64,000 nt of DNA from Anaerolineae bacterium (GTDB lineage: Bacteria; Chloroflexota; Anaerolineae; Aggregatilineales; Phototrophicaceae). Location of the stretch: positions 30,583-94,582 of the forward strand of contig JABWBO010000029.1 of the NCBI GenBank assembly GCA_013360465.1, in the 5' to 3' direction. Below, piece by piece: positions 36,801-45,233 of this stretch. A program made the position numbers and the translations under genes. Under the pieces are notes generated by a model that saw only the letters and a program-made list of their open reading frames with translations, was not told the origin of the DNA and did no database searches. Position 1 is the first letter of the stretch; each line of letters begins with the position of its first letter.

Positions 36801-37852
36801 TGAAGCTTGCCTCCTTGATCGCCGTCCAGCCACGACCGGAATCGGGCGACCAGCGCGGTGCGCCCTTCCGCCGGCAGGAATGCCGAGTCGGCGGCGGTCA
36901 GGATGTGACGTCTGATGTCCCCGATGCTGAACTTGAGCAGGCGCATGGCGGCAGCGTACTCGTCGCTGAGGGTGATATTGGAGATCAGCGGATCGTCGGT
37001 GTTCAGCGTCGTCCTGACCCCTGCCTGGTAGAGCGCCGTGATCGGATGTTCGGCATACGTTCCGATGACGCCGCTGTCCACGTTGCTCGTCGGACAAACT
37101 TCCAGCGGGATGCCGCGTTCGATCAACATCTGCACGACAGCCGGGTCTTCGCCGGCGCGCACGCCGTGCCCGATGCGGTTCGCCCCCAGCGACTCTACCG
37201 CCTCGCGGATGTTCTCCGCGCCGGACCATTCGCCGGCGTGAACGGTGATGAACAGCCCTGCCGCCTTAGCGCGCTCGAACAGCCGGGCGAACGGCTGCGA
37301 CGAAAAGCCGGATTCCTGACCGGCGAGGTCGATCCCGACGATGCCGCGATCCTTGAAGGCGATTGCCGTCTCGATCACGCTTTCGGCGACTTCGACCGCC
37401 TCGTGCCGGTTCATCGACAGGATTAGCGCGCACTGAATGTCGTGAGCTGCTGCCGCTTCGGCAGCGGCGGCGCATACCCAGTCCACGATGTCGTCGAAAG
37501 CGCATTTCATCAGGTTGTTGAGCGCCTGCGGCGTGAAGCGAAGTTCCAGGTAGCGCACATTGTCGGCGGCGGCATCGGCGATCACCTCATGGGTGACGCG
37601 CTGGATGATCGATTTTGAACGGTAGAACTGACGCAGGACGGCAAACTTGCCGAGGAACTGCTGCCAGTTGCGTGGTTCGCCCGGCATGAGCTGCACGAAG
37701 GGGCGCAGACCCTCTTCCGTCGTGCTGGGCAGGGTCAGCCTGTGTTCCATGCCAATAGAGAGTAGGGTGTTGATCCGAAGCGACCCTTCGAGGTGGCGGT
37801 GCAGTTCGATTTTGGGCAGCGCGCGAGCCTGTTGCAGCAGAGCGTCGTCCAT
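36797..37852 (-). CDS. add: Adenosine deaminase
   Basis: The 351-residue enzyme deaminates adenosine to inosine. Motifs: KIELHRHLEGSLR (metal His pair, residues 15-27), TVHAGEWSG (His and Glu), IGHGVRAGED (substrate His) and LNTDDP (catalytic Asp). No signal peptide, so it acts in the cytoplasm in purine salvage. Its stop overlaps the MBL-fold gene start, implying co-expression. A gene for the nucleotidase at 56170 could supply adenosine from outside (inference). Confidence 0.95.
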   Translation of the reverse strand: MDDALLQQARALPKIELHRHLEGSLRINTLLSIGMEHRLTLPSTTEEGLRPFVQLMPGEPRNWQQFLGKFAVLRQFYRSKSIIQRVTHEVIADAAADNVRYLELRFTPQALNNLMKCAFDDIVDWVCAAAAEAAAAHDIQCALILSMNRHEAVEVAESVIETAIAFKDRGIVGIDLAGQESGFSSQPFARLFERAKAAGLFITVHAGEWSGAENIREAVESLGANRIGHGVRAGEDPAVVQMLIERGIPLEVCPTSNVDSGVIGTYAEHPITALYQAGVRTTLNTDDPLISNITLSDEYAAAMRLLKFSIGDIRRHILTAADSAFLPAEGRTALVARFRSWLDGDQGGKLQ

Positions 37853-37930
37853 CGCAGGCGGTCCCCCTTCATAGCCGGTTCAGACGCATATCCGTGAAAC
37901 ATTGATCCTAAAACGCCGATTGTAGTTGGA

Positions 37931-38251
37931 TCAGGCTCGCTCCGCCAGCAGCCAGCTCCAGTAGCGCCACGCCATCATGACCGCCAGCGTCGCCGCCAGC
38001 GCCGGAAGACCATCGATCATCAGCACGCGGGCGAAGTCCGCTACTGTCCCGCTTTCGACCGGCAGCAGGGCGTACAGGAAGCGTGCGCCGCCGCTGACCA
38101 GCATGCACATGGCGGCGGCGAAGAAGCCGAGGTAGTAGGACCGGGCGCGGGTCGCTGTGCCGAGTTTGCGGCTCAGCAGCCCCAGCACCAGGAAGGCGAA
38201 GGCGACCGCCGACGGAGCGATCAGCACGGCAACAGCGGAAAGCTGGTTCAT
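37931..38251 (-). CDS. Small three-helix membrane protein (secA-linked)
   Basis: From ATG 38251 (GGAAGGG upstream) the product has 106 residues and three membrane helices (about 3-23, 30-50, 80-100) with a basic loop RKLGTATRARSYY and a Trp-rich end (MAWRYWSWLL). No family recognised. Its ATG lies six bases after the stop of the next small membrane protein, in the secA-linked run. It resembles the other small protein in having three helices and in length; a remote duplication is possible. Confidence 0.65.
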   Translation of the reverse strand: MNQLSAVAVLIAPSAVAFAFLVLGLLSRKLGTATRARSYYLGFFAAAMCMLVSGGARFLYALLPVESGTVADFARVLMIDGLPALAATLAVMMAWRYWSWLLAERA

Positions 38252-38256
38252 GCGTG

Positions 38257-38562
38257 TCACCCTTCCGGCAGTTTGCGCCCGCTGGTCATGCGCCAATAGA
38301 GTACGGTAGAAAGCGCGATCAGCAGCAGCCCGGCGGCGGCGGAAAGCAGCACGCCGACGGCGTCATCGACCATTTGCAGACGGGTCTGGCGCACCGCCTC
38401 GACCCCGAACAGCCCGATGGGCGCCAGATACAGCCAGTAGTACGTCCTCTCGCCGGAGAATTTCTGGTAGAAGCGGGCGATCAGCAGCAGGAAGCCGATC
38501 GCCGCCGCCAGCAGAAACCAGGTATACAGGGTGAGAAGCTGGCTGAAGGCTGCCGAGTTCAC
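38257..38562 (-). CDS. Small three-helix membrane protein (secA-linked)
   Basis: The 101-residue product starts at GTG 38562, overlapping the upstream gene stop as GTGA. Hydrophobic helices span about 8-28, 41-55 and 68-90; a loop RFYQKFSGERTYYW separates the first two. It ends with SGRKLPEG. It has no recognised motif. Size, overlap and order with its neighbours suggest a small complex made together. Confidence 0.65.
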   Translation of the reverse strand: MNSAAFSQLLTLYTWFLLAAAIGFLLLIARFYQKFSGERTYYWLYLAPIGLFGVEAVRQTRLQMVDDAVGVLLSAAAGLLLIALSTVLYWRMTSGRKLPEG

Positions 38563-38915
38563 GTCTGTGATGCCCCCTCAATGACCGTCTGGATGGCGCG
38601 GGCGCGAAAATCACGGTCTTCGCAGGCGTGAAGAAAACGCGCCACATTCGCCCGCGTTTCATCCCGGTCGGTCAGGCGATAGATAGTCTGGTAGAGCGCC
38701 ACCTGCACCCGCAGCAGCCCGTCCTCGACCAGCGCGGGCAGCGTCCTGGCGACTTCATCCTCTTCCCGCCCGGCGAAGCGCGCGATATTGCGCGCGGTCT
38801 CCGAAGCGTGGGGGTTGTTGTGAAAGAACGTCATCACGTCCCACTTGGCGAAGGTGTTCATCGTCGTGCGGACAAACGCCAGCATGGCTTCTTGTTCGTG
38901 CGCGTCCTGAACCAT
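38559..38915 (-). CDS. Small winged-helix-like protein (secA-linked)
   Basis: The 118-residue cytoplasmic protein has a helical N-terminus, then a segment typical of a winged helix (VMTFFHNNPHASETARNIARFAGREEDEVARTLPALVEDGLLRVQ), with an HTH-like spacing and wing; the tail is helical. It starts four bases after the secA stop, so it is in the same operon, and overlaps the next gene. It may be a DNA-binding or protein-binding module (inference). Confidence 0.7.
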   Translation of the reverse strand: MVQDAHEQEAMLAFVRTTMNTFAKWDVMTFFHNNPHASETARNIARFAGREEDEVARTLPALVEDGLLRVQVALYQTIYRLTDRDETRANVARFLHACEDRDFRARAIQTVIEGASQT

Positions 38916-38919
38916 AGCG

Positions 38920-41718
38920 CTACTCGGTCACGCCCCGCTGATCCTGCTTGTAATGACAGTGCTTGTACTTCTTGCCGCTGCCGCACCAGCACGGATCGTT
39001 GCGCCCGATATTGGCTTTCACGCCGGACTTACGCACCGGTTCCGGCTTGCTGTCGGCAGCAGCTCCCTCCCTGGTCGCCTGGACATTCTGCGGGACCACG
39101 CGCTGCATCACGCGCTGCGCCTGCGCCGGTACACCGACCTGGACGCGGAAGATGTCGCGCGCTGCACGGGTGCGAATTTCATCCTGAAGCGCTTCCCACA
39201 TCTGGAAGGCTTCACGTTTGTATTCGACTACCGGGTCGCGCTGCGCCATCGCCACCAAGCCGATGCCCTCGCGCAGCACGTCCAGATCGGTCAGGTGACG
39301 CCGCCAGTAGAAGTCGATGGCGCTCAGCATGACCACGCGCTCGATGCGGCGCATCAGGTCTTCGCTGAGTTCCGTCGTCTTGCGGTCATAGGCTTCTTCC
39401 AACCCATCGCCGATGATGTCTTCCAGCGCCTCCAGCGAATCGGCGTTTTCCAGAGTCTCCGCCGTGATATGCGCCGGGACCGGGAAGACGGTGTAGAGCT
39501 GGCGCAGCAGCGCCGCCATATCCCACTCTTCCAGGGCAGCGCCTTCGCTGCCGAATTCGCCGATCACGCCCACCGCAGCGGCGTTCAGGATGTCCAGGAA
39601 CTCGTCGCGCAGCGAAGAGTTGTTCAGCACCTCGCGGCGCTGACGGTAGATCACCTCGCGCTGCTTGTTGACCACGTCGTCGTATTCCAGGACGCGCTTG
39701 CGGATGTCGAAGTTGTAGCCTTCGACGCGCATCTGCGCCTGACCGATGGAACGGCTGATGATCGGGTGTTCAATCGGCTCGTTTTCCGGGATTTTCGCCC
39801 ACTGCATGACGCTCTTCACCCGGTCGCCGCCGAAACGCTTGATCAGATCATCTTCCAGGCTCAGGTAGAAGCGCGATTCCCCTGGATCACCCTGACGACC
39901 GGAACGCCCGCGCAGCTGGTTGTCGATTCGCCGCGCTTCATGCCGTTCCGTGCCCAGGACGAACAGCCCGCCCATCTCGATCACCTTCCGGCGGTCGGGG
40001 TCGATTTCGCGGGCGATGTCGCCGACCATCGCCTTGAACTCTTCCGGCGGGACCTGGGTCACATCCTTGCCATCGCGGCGCAGGCGTTCACGCGCCAAAC
40101 CTTCCGGGTTGCCGCCCAGCAGAATATCGACGCCGCGCCCAGCCATGTTGGTGGCGATGGTCACCATGCCGAGGCGTCCCGCCTGGGCGATGATGTCCGC
40201 CTCACGCTCGTGCTGTTTGGCATTCAGGACTTCATGCCGGATGCCGGCTTTTTTCAGCGCTTTGCTCAGGCGCTCGCTGGTCTCAATCGCCACCGTGCCG
40301 ACCAGCACCGGCTGCCCGCGCTCCTGCCGCCCGCGAATTTCGTCGATCACGGCGCTGAACTTGGCGCCTTCGTTCGCGTAGATCAGATCATCGTGGTCTT
40401 TGCGCACCATCGGGCGATGCGTCGGGATGCTGACGACTTCGAGATTGTAGATCTTCTCGAATTCCTCGCTCTCTGTCGCCGCCGTGCCGGTCATGCCCGC
40501 CAGCTTGCGATACATGCGAAAAAAGTTCTGGAAGGTGATGGTCGCCATCGTCAGGTTTTCGCGGCGAATCTCTACACCTTCTTTGGCTTCAATCGCCTGA
40601 TGCAGTCCTTCCGAGAAGCGTCGCCCGTACATCAGACGCCCGGTGAACTCATCGACGATGATCACCTGCCCCTCCTGGACGATGTACTCCTTATCCAGGT
40701 GGTACAGGGCATGGGCGCGCAGCGAATTGTCCAGATAGGGGACCATATCGGCGTGTTCCGGCGTGTACAGCCCTTCGACGCCCAGCGCCCGTTCGACGCG
40801 CTCCGTTCCGGCGTCCGTCAGGTAGACCACGCGGTCCTTGATGTCGATCACATAGTCGCCGTCTGGTTCCTGCTCGTCGTCTTCGACGCTCTCCTGGCTG
40901 CTCGCCTTGAGGGTGCGCACGATCTGGGCGAAGCGGCGGTACAGGTCGGACGGCTCATCCGCCTGTCCGCTGATGATCAGCGGCGTGCGTGCTTCGTCGA
41001 TCAGGATGTTGTCCACTTCATCGACGATGGCGAAGTTCAGGTCGCGCTGCACCATCTGCGGCAGATCGCCGACCATGTTATCGCGCAGGTAGTCGAAGCC
41101 GAATTCGTTGTTGGTCCCATAGGTGATGTCCGCCTGATAGGCGTCGCGGCGGCTGACAGGGCGCAGGTTTTGCAGGCGGGCGTCGTCGGAAGGGTAATTC
41201 GGGTCGAACAGATAGGAGCCGGTCGTCGGATCGTTGCCCATGTTCTGGATCACGCCGATGGACATGCCGAGGAAATAATATACAGGTCCCATCTGCTGCA
41301 CGCCGACCTTGCTCAGGTAGTCGTTGGGCGTGACCAGATGCGCGCCTTTGCCGGCAAGCGCGTTGAGGTAGAGCGGCAGGGTGGCGACCAGAGTCTTGCC
41401 TTCGCCGGTCTTCATCTCGGCGATCCTGCCCTCGTGTAGGACGATACCGCCGATCATCTGAACGTCGTAATGGCGCAGACCGATGGTGCGCGTGGACGCC
41501 TCGCGCACTACGGCGAAGGCTTCGGGCAGCAGATCGTCGAGTGTTTCGCCGCCGGCGAGCCGCTTGCGGAAGGCGTCGGTCTTGGCGCGGAGATCCGCGT
41601 CGGTCAGCTTCTTCAGGGCTGACTCGAACTGGTTGATACGTTCGACGACTTCACGATAGCCCTTGAGTGCGCGGGCGGTGGGGTCGCCAAAGACGGATGT
41701 GACGAGATTTTTGAACAT
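38920..41718 (-). CDS. secA: Preprotein translocase subunit SecA
   Basis: The 932-residue motor drives export through SecYEG. NBD1 has Walker A in MKTGEGKTL (about 103), the DEVD box IVDEVDNILIDEARTP, the preprotein-binding domain, NBD2 with GTVAIETSERLS and NMAGRGVDI, helical wing and the C-terminal zinc-binding CWCGSGKKYKHCH. It is complete and ordinary for a bacterial SecA. What is less usual is that three small genes follow it at 4-base or overlapping spacing. Confidence 0.97.
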   Translation of the reverse strand: MFKNLVTSVFGDPTARALKGYREVVERINQFESALKKLTDADLRAKTDAFRKRLAGGETLDDLLPEAFAVVREASTRTIGLRHYDVQMIGGIVLHEGRIAEMKTGEGKTLVATLPLYLNALAGKGAHLVTPNDYLSKVGVQQMGPVYYFLGMSIGVIQNMGNDPTTGSYLFDPNYPSDDARLQNLRPVSRRDAYQADITYGTNNEFGFDYLRDNMVGDLPQMVQRDLNFAIVDEVDNILIDEARTPLIISGQADEPSDLYRRFAQIVRTLKASSQESVEDDEQEPDGDYVIDIKDRVVYLTDAGTERVERALGVEGLYTPEHADMVPYLDNSLRAHALYHLDKEYIVQEGQVIIVDEFTGRLMYGRRFSEGLHQAIEAKEGVEIRRENLTMATITFQNFFRMYRKLAGMTGTAATESEEFEKIYNLEVVSIPTHRPMVRKDHDDLIYANEGAKFSAVIDEIRGRQERGQPVLVGTVAIETSERLSKALKKAGIRHEVLNAKQHEREADIIAQAGRLGMVTIATNMAGRGVDILLGGNPEGLARERLRRDGKDVTQVPPEEFKAMVGDIAREIDPDRRKVIEMGGLFVLGTERHEARRIDNQLRGRSGRQGDPGESRFYLSLEDDLIKRFGGDRVKSVMQWAKIPENEPIEHPIISRSIGQAQMRVEGYNFDIRKRVLEYDDVVNKQREVIYRQRREVLNNSSLRDEFLDILNAAAVGVIGEFGSEGAALEEWDMAALLRQLYTVFPVPAHITAETLENADSLEALEDIIGDGLEEAYDRKTTELSEDLMRRIERVVMLSAIDFYWRRHLTDLDVLREGIGLVAMAQRDPVVEYKREAFQMWEALQDEIRTRAARDIFRVQVGVPAQAQRVMQRVVPQNVQATREGAAADSKPEPVRKSGVKANIGRNDPCWCGSGKKYKHCHYKQDQRGVTE

Positions 41719-42073
41719 GCTCGCCTCTGCTACAGGTCTGGTTCAAGGTGCTGCGAAAGGCGATTATAGCATAGCGACATATGCGGGACGTTAGAGACCG
41801 TCGCGTCGGCGCGATTTTCGGATACACTAAGGCTGTTCCAGACAAAAGACGCGCCAGCGGTTGCAGGGGCGAACCCACGTGTTCGCCCGTGAACGGCGGG
41901 CGGAGACACAGCTCCGCCCCTACTGCAACAGCCTAAGCAAGAAATGGCAGGGGTGAGGGATGAAGGGATGAGGAGTGAGGGGCTGTGACGGCGCTTGTTT
42001 CCATTCCTGACTTCGTTTCTTTCGACTTGCGGCTTGGCGCGAAATGCGCTGGACGGGGTAGTATGGGCGAACT
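41719..42073. other. Intergenic region before the amidotransferase
   Basis: This 355-base gap holds the secA promoter region and the doublet repeat at 41830-41934. I found no gene. The asparagine-synthetase start is GTG 42074. Confidence 0.5.
41830..41934. repeat. REP-like double hairpin with inverted ends
   Basis: AGGCTGTT (41830-41837) and AACAGCCT (41927-41934) are inverted ends. Between them lie two 8-bp stems: GGGCGAAC/GTTCGCCC (41867-41874, 41881-41888, loop CCACGT) and GGGCGGAG/CTCCGCCC (41898-41905, 41912-41919, loop ACACAG), joined by TTGCAGGGG/CCCCTACTGCAA outer pairing. This resembles a BIME-type doublet. Confidence 0.65.
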
Positions 42074-44032
42074 GTGTGCGGAATAACGGGCATCTGGCGT
42101 CTGGATGGTGGACGAATCGATCCAGTTTGCGTGGAGCAGGCGGCGGGCTTGATGCGTCATCGCGGACCGGACGACGAAGGTTACTGGCTGGTGGAAACGT
42201 CGAGCGGGCGCTGGGCGCTGCGCGGCGGTGCGGACACGCCGCCGGAGATCGGGCATGATCCACTCAGCCGCCCGCTCGGTTTTTCGCCCGATCTGGCGCT
42301 GGCGCACCGCCGGCTGGCGATCATCGACCTGTCGCCGGGCGGTCACGAACCCCTGACCACCGTCGAAGGCGACCTTTGGCTGACCTTCAACGGCGAGATC
42401 TACAATTACCTGGAGCTGCGCGACGAGCTGAAGGCGCTCGGCTGCGCCTTCCACACCGACGGCGACGGCGAGGTCATCCTGCAGGCGTACCGCACCTGGG
42501 GGCTGGCGTGTCTGGAACGGTTCATCGGCATGTTCGCCTTCGCGCTCTATGATCTGCGCCGCCGCCGGCTGTGGCTGGCGCGCGACCGCTTCGGCATCAA
42601 GCCGCTCTACTATGTCTGCGACCGCCGGCAGATCGCTTTCGCCAGCGAGATCAAGGCGCTGCGCCCGCTGCTGCCCGGCGCGCTTCAACCGGACCTGAGC
42701 CAGCTCGCCTGGTTTCTGCATTATGGGCGCGTCTACAATGCCCCGCGCACTTTCTTCGAGGGGGTGCGCGAACTGCCCGGCGGTCATTCGCTGATCATCG
42801 AAGACGGCGTGGTTGGCGAACCCGCCGCTTACTGGGACATCGATCTCGGTCGGGCGCGGGCGACCTATGATTACGCCAACCCGGAGGCGGAACTCCTGCG
42901 TTTGCTGCGCGACGCCGTTCGTCTGCGACTGCGCAGTGACGTTCCGGTCGGGACCTGCCTGAGCGGCGGACTGGATTCCAGCGCTATCGTCGCCATCGCC
43001 ACCGGGCAGCTGCGCGAGACCGATCCCGCTGGACGGATGAACAGCTTCAGCACCATCTACCCGGTCAAAGGCATGGACGAGGGGCGCTACATCCGCCTGG
43101 TCGGCGACCAGTACGGCACGCAGGGGCACACCGTCACCCCGGACGCCGACCGGTATCTGGAACGTCTGGAACGGATCACCTGGCATCAGGATATCCCGAC
43201 CGGGACGACCGGCGTGTACTCACAGAATTTCGTCATGGGTCTGGCGCACGGCGTCGTCACCGTGCTGCTCGACGGACAGGGCGCGGACGAGCTGTTCGGC
43301 GGCTATCTCAGTTACGTCGTTGCCCACCTGCACGATCTGCTTCGGCGTAATCCGCTGCGGGCGCTGCCACAGGGCGCTCACTTCGCCGCTCAGGTGTGGT
43401 CGCGCTTTCAACCCTGGTTCACCGCCCGCGAATTTGCCAGCCGGGTCGCCGGCTACGCCCGTCACGGGCGCTTCAGCGGCGCAGCGCTGACGCCGGACCT
43501 CGCCGCGCTGGCGCATGTCCGCCAGGCGGAAGACCCGCCCCTGGTGCTGCCCGGCGCTGACTCGCTGAACAGCCTGCTGTACCGCGCGCTGCGGCGCGAC
43601 AGCATCCCGGCGCTGCTGCATTATGAGGACCGCAACAGCATGGCGTACAGCATCGAGGCGCGCGTGCCGTTTCTGGATCACCGGCTGGCGGAATTCGCCC
43701 TGGGCATCCCCGGCGACCTCAAGATCAACGGCGCGGTCAATAAGGTCATCCTGCGCCGGGCGCTGCGCGGGGTCGTCCCCGATTCTGTCGTGGACCGGCG
43801 GGACAAGCTCGGTTATCCGACGCCGTTCGGGCAGTGGCTCAAGACCGACGCCCGCCTGCGCGAAGGCGTGCGCGCCATCCTCTTTGACGGCGTCCTGCCG
43901 CGCGGTTGGGTGGAGCGCGCCGGCGTCGAGGCGATCTGGGAGCGTCAGCTGAGCGGCGTCAGCGACTCCAGCGCGCTGCTGCACCGCTTGATCACCGCCG
44001 AGATGTGGACTCGCCAGCAGGCGAGCGCGTGA
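42074..44032 (+). CDS. asnB: Asparagine synthetase B-type amidotransferase
   Basis: The 652-residue enzyme starts at GTG 42074 so that Cys2 (MCGITGIW) is the glutaminase nucleophile. The N-terminal GATase class II domain has MRHRGPDDEG and FNGEIYNY, and the synthetase domain carries the PP-loop LSGGLDSS (about 298-305). It transfers glutamine nitrogen to an Asp-like or uronate carboxylate. With two GT4 genes directly behind it, a glycan-modifying (exopolysaccharide) role is as likely as asparagine synthesis, as for homologues in polysaccharide loci. Confidence 0.93.
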   Translation: MCGITGIWRLDGGRIDPVCVEQAAGLMRHRGPDDEGYWLVETSSGRWALRGGADTPPEIGHDPLSRPLGFSPDLALAHRRLAIIDLSPGGHEPLTTVEGDLWLTFNGEIYNYLELRDELKALGCAFHTDGDGEVILQAYRTWGLACLERFIGMFAFALYDLRRRRLWLARDRFGIKPLYYVCDRRQIAFASEIKALRPLLPGALQPDLSQLAWFLHYGRVYNAPRTFFEGVRELPGGHSLIIEDGVVGEPAAYWDIDLGRARATYDYANPEAELLRLLRDAVRLRLRSDVPVGTCLSGGLDSSAIVAIATGQLRETDPAGRMNSFSTIYPVKGMDEGRYIRLVGDQYGTQGHTVTPDADRYLERLERITWHQDIPTGTTGVYSQNFVMGLAHGVVTVLLDGQGADELFGGYLSYVVAHLHDLLRRNPLRALPQGAHFAAQVWSRFQPWFTAREFASRVAGYARHGRFSGAALTPDLAALAHVRQAEDPPLVLPGADSLNSLLYRALRRDSIPALLHYEDRNSMAYSIEARVPFLDHRLAEFALGIPGDLKINGAVNKVILRRALRGVVPDSVVDRRDKLGYPTPFGQWLKTDARLREGVRAILFDGVLPRGWVERAGVEAIWERQLSGVSDSSALLHRLITAEMWTRQQASA

Positions 44033-44036
44033 GCGT

Positions 44037-45233
44037 ATGCATATCCTGATCGCCGCCTCTTACTATCCGACCGCCGAGAACCCGGTGACGGGCATTTTCA
44101 TCGAGAAGCAGGCGCTCGCGCTGCACAAAGCCGGACATCAGGTCGGCGTTCTGATCGCTCCGCGCCTCAGCGCCACCCGCGAGAGGCTGCGCCGCGACGG
44201 CATCGGTTCGCTGCGGGGCGTCACCCGCGAGACTTACTTCGAATACGATGCCGATATCCCCGTCTACCGCATGCACTGGGGATGGTTTCCTCGCCCGCTT
44301 CCGCCGGTGGCTGCGCTGCTGACGGGCAGCGCCGGCGCTGCGGCGTACCAGCGATACGCTCTTGCTCATGGGACGCCTGATGTCCTCTACGCTCACGATA
44401 CTTTCTACGGCGGCTATCTGGCGTCCGTGATCCGCGATAGGATCGGTATCCCCTACGTCACCCTGGAACACTCGACTTCCTACCTGGAAGGGAAGATCAT
44501 CTTCCCCATGCAGCCGCAGATCATCAGGCGGGTGCTGCGACGGGCGGCGGTGCGCTGCGCGGTCGGGAAGGCGCTGGCGAAGGCGCTGATGCGCTACGCG
44601 CCGGAAATGTCGGTGCAGACGCTCGGAAATGTCATCGACGCGACTCGTTTTTCTCCTCAGCCTGATTCGAGCCAGACGACTCCGGGCGAGCCGTTTCACT
44701 TCACGCTGGTCGCCGGCTTGAAAGAGAGGCGCAAAGGGTTCGATATCCTGATCGCCGCCCTGGCGCGGCTCGCCGCCGATGGGCTGAACGTGCATTTGAC
44801 CATCGGCGGTGATGGACCCCTCAAGGCGGAGATCGCCGCGCAGGCTGAACGGCAGCAGGTGGCAGATCGGGTCACATTTGCCGGCAGGCTGACGCCCGAT
44901 GCGGTCGCCGACCTGATGCGGCGCAGCCACGCCGTCGTTTGCGCCAGCGCCGTCGAGACCTTCAACGTGACCATCGCCGAAGCGATGGCGTGCGGCGTAC
45001 CGGTGCTGTCCACCCGCTGCGGCGGACCGGAGGACTTCATCACGCCGGAGACCGGCATCCTGATCCCGCCGGGCGATCCGGCGGCGCTGGCGGAAGGGAT
45101 GCGCCGGATGGTCGCCGAGTATACCCGCTTTGATCGCGCCGCCGCCCGCCGCACCATCGTCGAACGCTACAGCGAAGCGGCGCTCGCCGCCCGGCTGGGG
45201 TCCATCTTTGAAGAAGCGCGCCATGCGCGATAG
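44037..45233 (+). CDS. GT4 glycosyltransferase
   Basis: The 398-residue GT-B enzyme starts four bases after asnB. Markers: N-terminal SYYPTAENPVTGIFIEKQAL (activating-sugar pocket), HDTFYGGYLAS, TLEHSTSY, the Rossmann VAGLKERRKGFDILI, and the GT4 nucleotide-binding EAMACGVPVLSTRCGG. It transfers a sugar from an NDP-donor to a lipid or polysaccharide acceptor in the cytoplasm. Cluster position suggests surface glycan synthesis. The donor sugar is unknown. Confidence 0.92.
   Translation: MHILIAASYYPTAENPVTGIFIEKQALALHKAGHQVGVLIAPRLSATRERLRRDGIGSLRGVTRETYFEYDADIPVYRMHWGWFPRPLPPVAALLTGSAGAAAYQRYALAHGTPDVLYAHDTFYGGYLASVIRDRIGIPYVTLEHSTSYLEGKIIFPMQPQIIRRVLRRAAVRCAVGKALAKALMRYAPEMSVQTLGNVIDATRFSPQPDSSQTTPGEPFHFTLVAGLKERRKGFDILIAALARLAADGLNVHLTIGGDGPLKAEIAAQAERQQVADRVTFAGRLTPDAVADLMRRSHAVVCASAVETFNVTIAEAMACGVPVLSTRCGGPEDFITPETGILIPPGDPAALAEGMRRMVAEYTRFDRAAARRTIVERYSEAALAARLGSIFEEARHAR

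Noticed and set aside
38953-41439. 828-codon open frame opposite secA
   Set aside because: Same type of shadow composition; SecA motifs on the minus strand are complete.
41933-43186. 417-codon minus-strand frame opposite asnB
   Set aside because: Asparagine synthetase motifs on the plus strand are intact; this frame is composition-driven.
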